From positions 1 to 64,000 of the forward strand of contig CAOKFN010000020.1 in the NCBI GenBank assembly GCA_948467735.1: DNA of 64,000 bases, read 5' to 3'. Every line of letters begins with the position of its first letter. The stretch's first letter is position 1. Below are positions 60,928 through 64,000 of this stretch, one piece after another. The position numbers were made by a program, and so were the translations under genes. Below the pieces are notes generated by a model. It saw nothing but the letters and a program-made list of their open reading frames with translations, made no database searches and had not been told where the DNA came from. This DNA is from an uncultured bacterium (lineage in GTDB: Bacteria > Bacillota > Clostridia > Lachnospirales > Lachnospiraceae).

Positions 60928-61552
60928 TATGTACTTCCTCTCTTTCAAATAAACGTTTGCAGGGAATGCTGGGGCCTCTGGTGTATGGCTCTCCTTATGC
61001 TTCCGCTTAAAGACGGCTTTTTCACTGCCGTTTTGGGCAGTTTGTTCCGTCTCTGAAATACAGCTTTCTTCTATGCGTCCGCTTAGAGACGATTTTTTCA
61101 CTGCCGCCTGCTCATAGTGTCCGCTGTCCATGAATCGGGCGGCTTGGCAGACATTCTCATCCGTAAGCATTATCTGCTTTGCACTTTTCGCCGGACTGCG
61201 TTCTAAGCTTCCACAGCCCAAAGCATAGTTCTTCAAGCTTTAACATGCTATGCCGCACAGCCTTTGCCGCAGGCATTTCTCCTCACCTATTATAGCACCA
61301 CAAAACACACTTGAAAAGTTCTTCTGCCAAATTAGCATATAAATCGTCAAAATCCGGAAAACCATCCGCTGTAAGCTAGATTCAATACCATAACGTCCTA
61401 TGGACGCATTGCCCTTGGAGCACGTCAAATTCCATATCCAGTTGTTTGCAGCGGAATAATTGACTTTAAAATACAAAAGCCTTGGGGCACCTTCCTTACA
61501 GAAAGTGCCCCAAACAATGCCTTTATCGTAGTACTGCTTTATTTTGCCGCCA
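60928..61552. other. Intergenic region with duplicated segments and a terminator
   Basis: 625 nt. Open frames run through it but no start with a ribosome site fits. A ~30-bp stretch around CCGCTTAAAGACGGCTTTTT is repeated about 75 bp later with changes (CCGCTTAGAGACGATTTTTT). Near the htpG end is the terminator at 61482-61513. A frame ending in CGIAC at 61240 is weak. Confidence 0.45.
61482..61513 (-). terminator. htpG terminator
   Basis: TTGGGGCAC (61482-61490) pairs with GTGCCCCAA (61505-61513). On the minus strand the stem is followed by GGCTTTTGTATTTT, about 40 nt after the htpG stop. Confidence 0.75.
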
Positions 61553-63808
61553 TCATGCTTTTGTCAGCATCATCATGATTTCATTGCTTCTGGCAATAAA
61601 CTTGGTCATGGCTTCCGGAGACAGGGGCGACTGCTGAATCTTGGCCAAATCGTAGAGCTGCTCGCAGATCATGTCCACATTTTCGCCTTCCTGATGCTCT
61701 GTCACATACTGAACCAAGGCGTTGTTGGCATTGAGAATCAGCGTCTCACCCTCTCCGCCGCCAAATCCGCCCATGTCCATGCCGGGCATGGAATACATCT
61801 TCATCATATCCTGCATACGTCTGGTCTCTTCGGACAGGGTCAGCACGGAAGAAATCTTCTCATCCTTCAGCTTCTCCACCTTGACTGCCAGCTTATCATT
61901 GTTTAAGGCCTTCTTCACAATCTTTCCAAGGCTCTCCGCCTGTGCTTCCAATTCTTTCGCCGCTTCCTCAGAAGTCTCGGACTTTAAGGCGTCCGTCACA
62001 TCCGCGTCAATCCTCTGGAACCTGATTCCCTCATTCTTTGACTCCAGCTGCTGTACAAAAGGCTGGTCGATATTGTGCGTGAGGATAACCGCATCCATTC
62101 CGGCGTCCTTAAACATCTTGATATACTGTCCCTGCTGCTTTTCGTCGGTGACATAGTAAATGATTTTATCCTTCTTTTTTTCCTCGGCAGAAGTATCGTC
62201 GGACACTACCTCCGCCTCCACCTTCTCGCCGTTTTCATCCACCGCGCCGCCGGCTTCTTTTCCGGTACCCTCATCCGCTGCACCACCAGCTTCACCCGCA
62301 GCACCGTTGGAATTCTCATCCGCACCGCTGCCAGCCTCGCCGTCCGTCCCGTTCTGAGCCTTCGCATCGCCATCCGCTGCCTTTGCGGCGTCTTCGGAGG
62401 GCTTAATTTCCAGACATTCCGGCAGAGTCAGATATTTGCCGTCCAGATTCTTGAACAAGATATAATCATTCATTCTCTCACAGAACTTATCGTCCTTCAA
62501 GCATCCGAACTTGATGAACGGACTGATATCATCCCAATATTTATCGTACTCCTCCTTATCCGTCTTGCACATGCCGGACAGCTTATCCGCCACCTTCTTG
62601 GAAATAAACTCGGAAATCTTCTTCACAAAACCGTCGTTCTGTAGGGCGCTTCTGGACACGTTCAGCGGAAGATCCGGACAGTCGATCACACCCTTTAACA
62701 AGAGCAGGAATTCAGGAATCACTTCTTTGATATTGTCCGCAATAAACACCTGATTGTTGTACAGCTTGATGGTTCCCTCAATGGACTCGTATTCCATGTT
62801 AATCTTCGGGAAATAGAGAATGCCCTTCAAGTTAAACGGATAATCCATATTCAGGTGAATCCAGAACAGCGGCTCCTTATAATCATGGAATACCTTGCGG
62901 TAAAATTCCAAATATTCTTCCTTCGTGCAGTCATTAGCATTCTTTGTCCAGAGAGGCGTGGTCTCGTTCAGCAGCTCCGGACGCTTCTTGATTTTCAGCT
63001 TCTCCACATTGTCGCTGTCGTCCTCTTCTATCTCTGCCGGTTCTTCGGAAGAGTCCCCCTCGGATTTCTTTTCCGGGGCGGGCTTTTTCTCGGGATGGAT
63101 TTCCTCCAGAACCACATCATCCGCCAGCTTCTCGTCTGCCTTGATAATCTGCGTCTCCTGACTGTTGGCCTTGGTCAGATAAATCTCCGTGGGCATGAAG
63201 GAACAGTATTTCTTGATGACCTCCCGGGCCTTGTACTCGTTGCAGAATTCCAGACAGTCCTCGTTCAAATACAGAGTGATGGCGGTGCCCACCTCCGTCC
63301 TGTCCCCTTCTCCCATGGAATACTCCGTGCCGCCGTCGCATTCCCAATGGACGGGCTTCGCGCCCTCCTTGTAGGACAGGGTATCGATATGCACCTCGTC
63401 CGCCACCATAAAGGCCGAATAGAAGCCTAAGCCGAAATGACCGATGATCTGGTCCGCATTGCTCTTGTCCTTATATTTCTCGATAAAGTCGGCGGCGCCG
63501 GAAAAGGCAATCTGGTTGATATATTCGTCCACTTCCTCTTCCGTCATGCCAAGGCCGTTATCAATAACTGTCAATGTCTTTTCCTCCGGATTGACAATCA
63601 CGTCGATCCTTGCCTTATATCCGTCGGGCAGGGCGTACTCTCCCATCATATCCAGCTTTTTCAGCTTCGTCACGGCGTCACAGCCGTTGGAAATCAGCTC
63701 CCTGTAAAAAATATCATGGTCGGAATATAACCATTTCTTGATAATCGGAAAAATGTTTTCACTGTTGATTGATAAATTGCCGTTTTTTACTGTGTTGGAT
63801 TCTCCCAT
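61553..63808 (-). CDS. htpG: HtpG (bacterial Hsp90) with two unusual insertions
   Basis: 751 residues, longer than the usual ~620-630. The ATPase domain is intact: FYRELISNGCDAVTKLKKLD, VIDNGLGMTEEEVDEYI, GHFGLGFYSAFMVADEVHI and GTAITLYLNED. After residue ~235 an acidic/Lys stretch (PEKKPAPEKKSEGDSSEEPA, then EIEEDDSDNVEKLKIKKRPE) looks like the charged linker of eukaryotic Hsp90, rare in bacteria. In the C-terminal half of the middle domain (~485-555) lies a Gly/Ala/Glu/Asp low-complexity insert of ~75 residues. Both seem tolerated, since the flanking motifs are conserved. It is an ATP-dependent chaperone of the cytoplasm. Start (ATG 63808) has AAAGGAAT upstream. Confidence 0.95.
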   Translation of the reverse strand: MGESNTVKNGNLSINSENIFPIIKKWLYSDHDIFYRELISNGCDAVTKLKKLDMMGEYALPDGYKARIDVIVNPEEKTLTVIDNGLGMTEEEVDEYINQIAFSGAADFIEKYKDKSNADQIIGHFGLGFYSAFMVADEVHIDTLSYKEGAKPVHWECDGGTEYSMGEGDRTEVGTAITLYLNEDCLEFCNEYKAREVIKKYCSFMPTEIYLTKANSQETQIIKADEKLADDVVLEEIHPEKKPAPEKKSEGDSSEEPAEIEEDDSDNVEKLKIKKRPELLNETTPLWTKNANDCTKEEYLEFYRKVFHDYKEPLFWIHLNMDYPFNLKGILYFPKINMEYESIEGTIKLYNNQVFIADNIKEVIPEFLLLLKGVIDCPDLPLNVSRSALQNDGFVKKISEFISKKVADKLSGMCKTDKEEYDKYWDDISPFIKFGCLKDDKFCERMNDYILFKNLDGKYLTLPECLEIKPSEDAAKAADGDAKAQNGTDGEAGSGADENSNGAAGEAGGAADEGTGKEAGGAVDENGEKVEAEVVSDDTSAEEKKKDKIIYYVTDEKQQGQYIKMFKDAGMDAVILTHNIDQPFVQQLESKNEGIRFQRIDADVTDALKSETSEEAAKELEAQAESLGKIVKKALNNDKLAVKVEKLKDEKISSVLTLSEETRRMQDMMKMYSMPGMDMGGFGGGEGETLILNANNALVQYVTEHQEGENVDMICEQLYDLAKIQQSPLSPEAMTKFIARSNEIMMMLTKA

Positions 63809-64000
63809 GTTGCAGCATTCCTTTCTTTTTCTTTTAATATATTGAGGCCGCGGTTCTGCCCTGCCATATCCTATCGCCCCAAATAAGACCTGCGAAATAC
63901 TCTGCTTTTGTATCGGACAGCCATCCGACCGCCCGTCAGAGAAAGAATCATCACGTCGAAATGATTCTCATGTCTGCTTGTCTATTGAAACTGTCACATA

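Noticed and set aside
61240..61476. 78-residue minus-strand frame between the zinc-ribbon gene and htpG
   Set aside because: No ribosome site and atypical composition. It includes duplicated non-coding segments and the approach to the htpG terminator.
63809..64000. HrcA/CIRCE operator upstream of htpG
   Set aside because: No TTAGCACTC-N9-GAGTGCTAA pattern found in the visible 190 nt.

Overview
The window looks like a mosaic chromosome segment of a gut-type Clostridia, most likely Lachnospiraceae. This rests on moderate GC, clostridial AGGAGG ribosome binding sites, DUF5716/DUF5717 proteins, a HemZ-type radical SAM enzyme, a VTC/DUF4956 cluster and a clostridial conjugative module. Species is not determinable from the sequence alone.

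Layout. (1) 1-7.1 kb: the right part of an integrative/conjugative element, all on the minus strand. It runs from a winged-helix protein and a small sigma-like protein through VirB2-like, VirB6/TrbL-like, an exported Gly/Ser-rich protein and a C39-like peptidase to a PrgI-VirB4 protein cut by the window edge. Long hairpins lie between its genes. A 425-nt boundary region with four TTGTTGGAC copies separates it from the chromosome. (2) 7.5-19.2 kb: minus-strand housekeeping genes: hemZ, transglutaminase/DUF58/MoxR, an MBL hydrolase, rel, apt, a two-CBS protein resembling DarB/CbpB, a DUF308 membrane protein and a SEC-C protein. (3) 20-26 kb: HAD phosphatase, LysR regulator, purA, an unrecognised protein, an MTA/SAH nucleosidase and a TIGR04076-type protein. 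(4) 26.3-32.4 kb: lipoprotein, DUF4956 and VTC polyphosphate-polymerase genes, divergent from an OmpR/histidine kinase pair. (5) 32.5-39.8 kb: LytTR/DUF3021/ABC exporter operon, purC, a hemerythrin-response regulator fusion and a PlsC-like acyltransferase. (6) 39.8-42.8 kb: purB and a PurF-like protein lacking the catalytic N-terminal cysteine. (7) 42.9-50.4 kb: an uncharacterised four-gene operon built round an Hsp70/actin-fold ATPase (DUF5716) and a 1363-residue protein (DUF5717). (8) 50.6-64 kb: YtrAB-like GntR/ABC genes, a SpoIID-like peptidoglycan-binding protein, a 2-hydroxyacyl-CoA dehydratase-family protein, uxuA/uxuB, two small unknown genes and htpG.

Three threads run through the window. 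Purine and nucleotide metabolism recurs (purA, purB, purC, purF-like, apt, the nucleosidase, rel). Two signalling cassettes sit beside envelope machinery: the OmpR-type pair next to VTC/DUF4956, and LytTR next to an ABC exporter. Repetitive DNA is abundant: in-frame 18-bp units spelling H-S/P-M-E/G-E-G/K expand inside unrelated genes, and hairpins with a shared core sit at gene 3' ends in both the mobile element and the chromosome. The most promising undescribed system is the DUF5716/DUF5717 operon; the most unusual DNA feature is the reading-frame-preserving 18-bp repeat.
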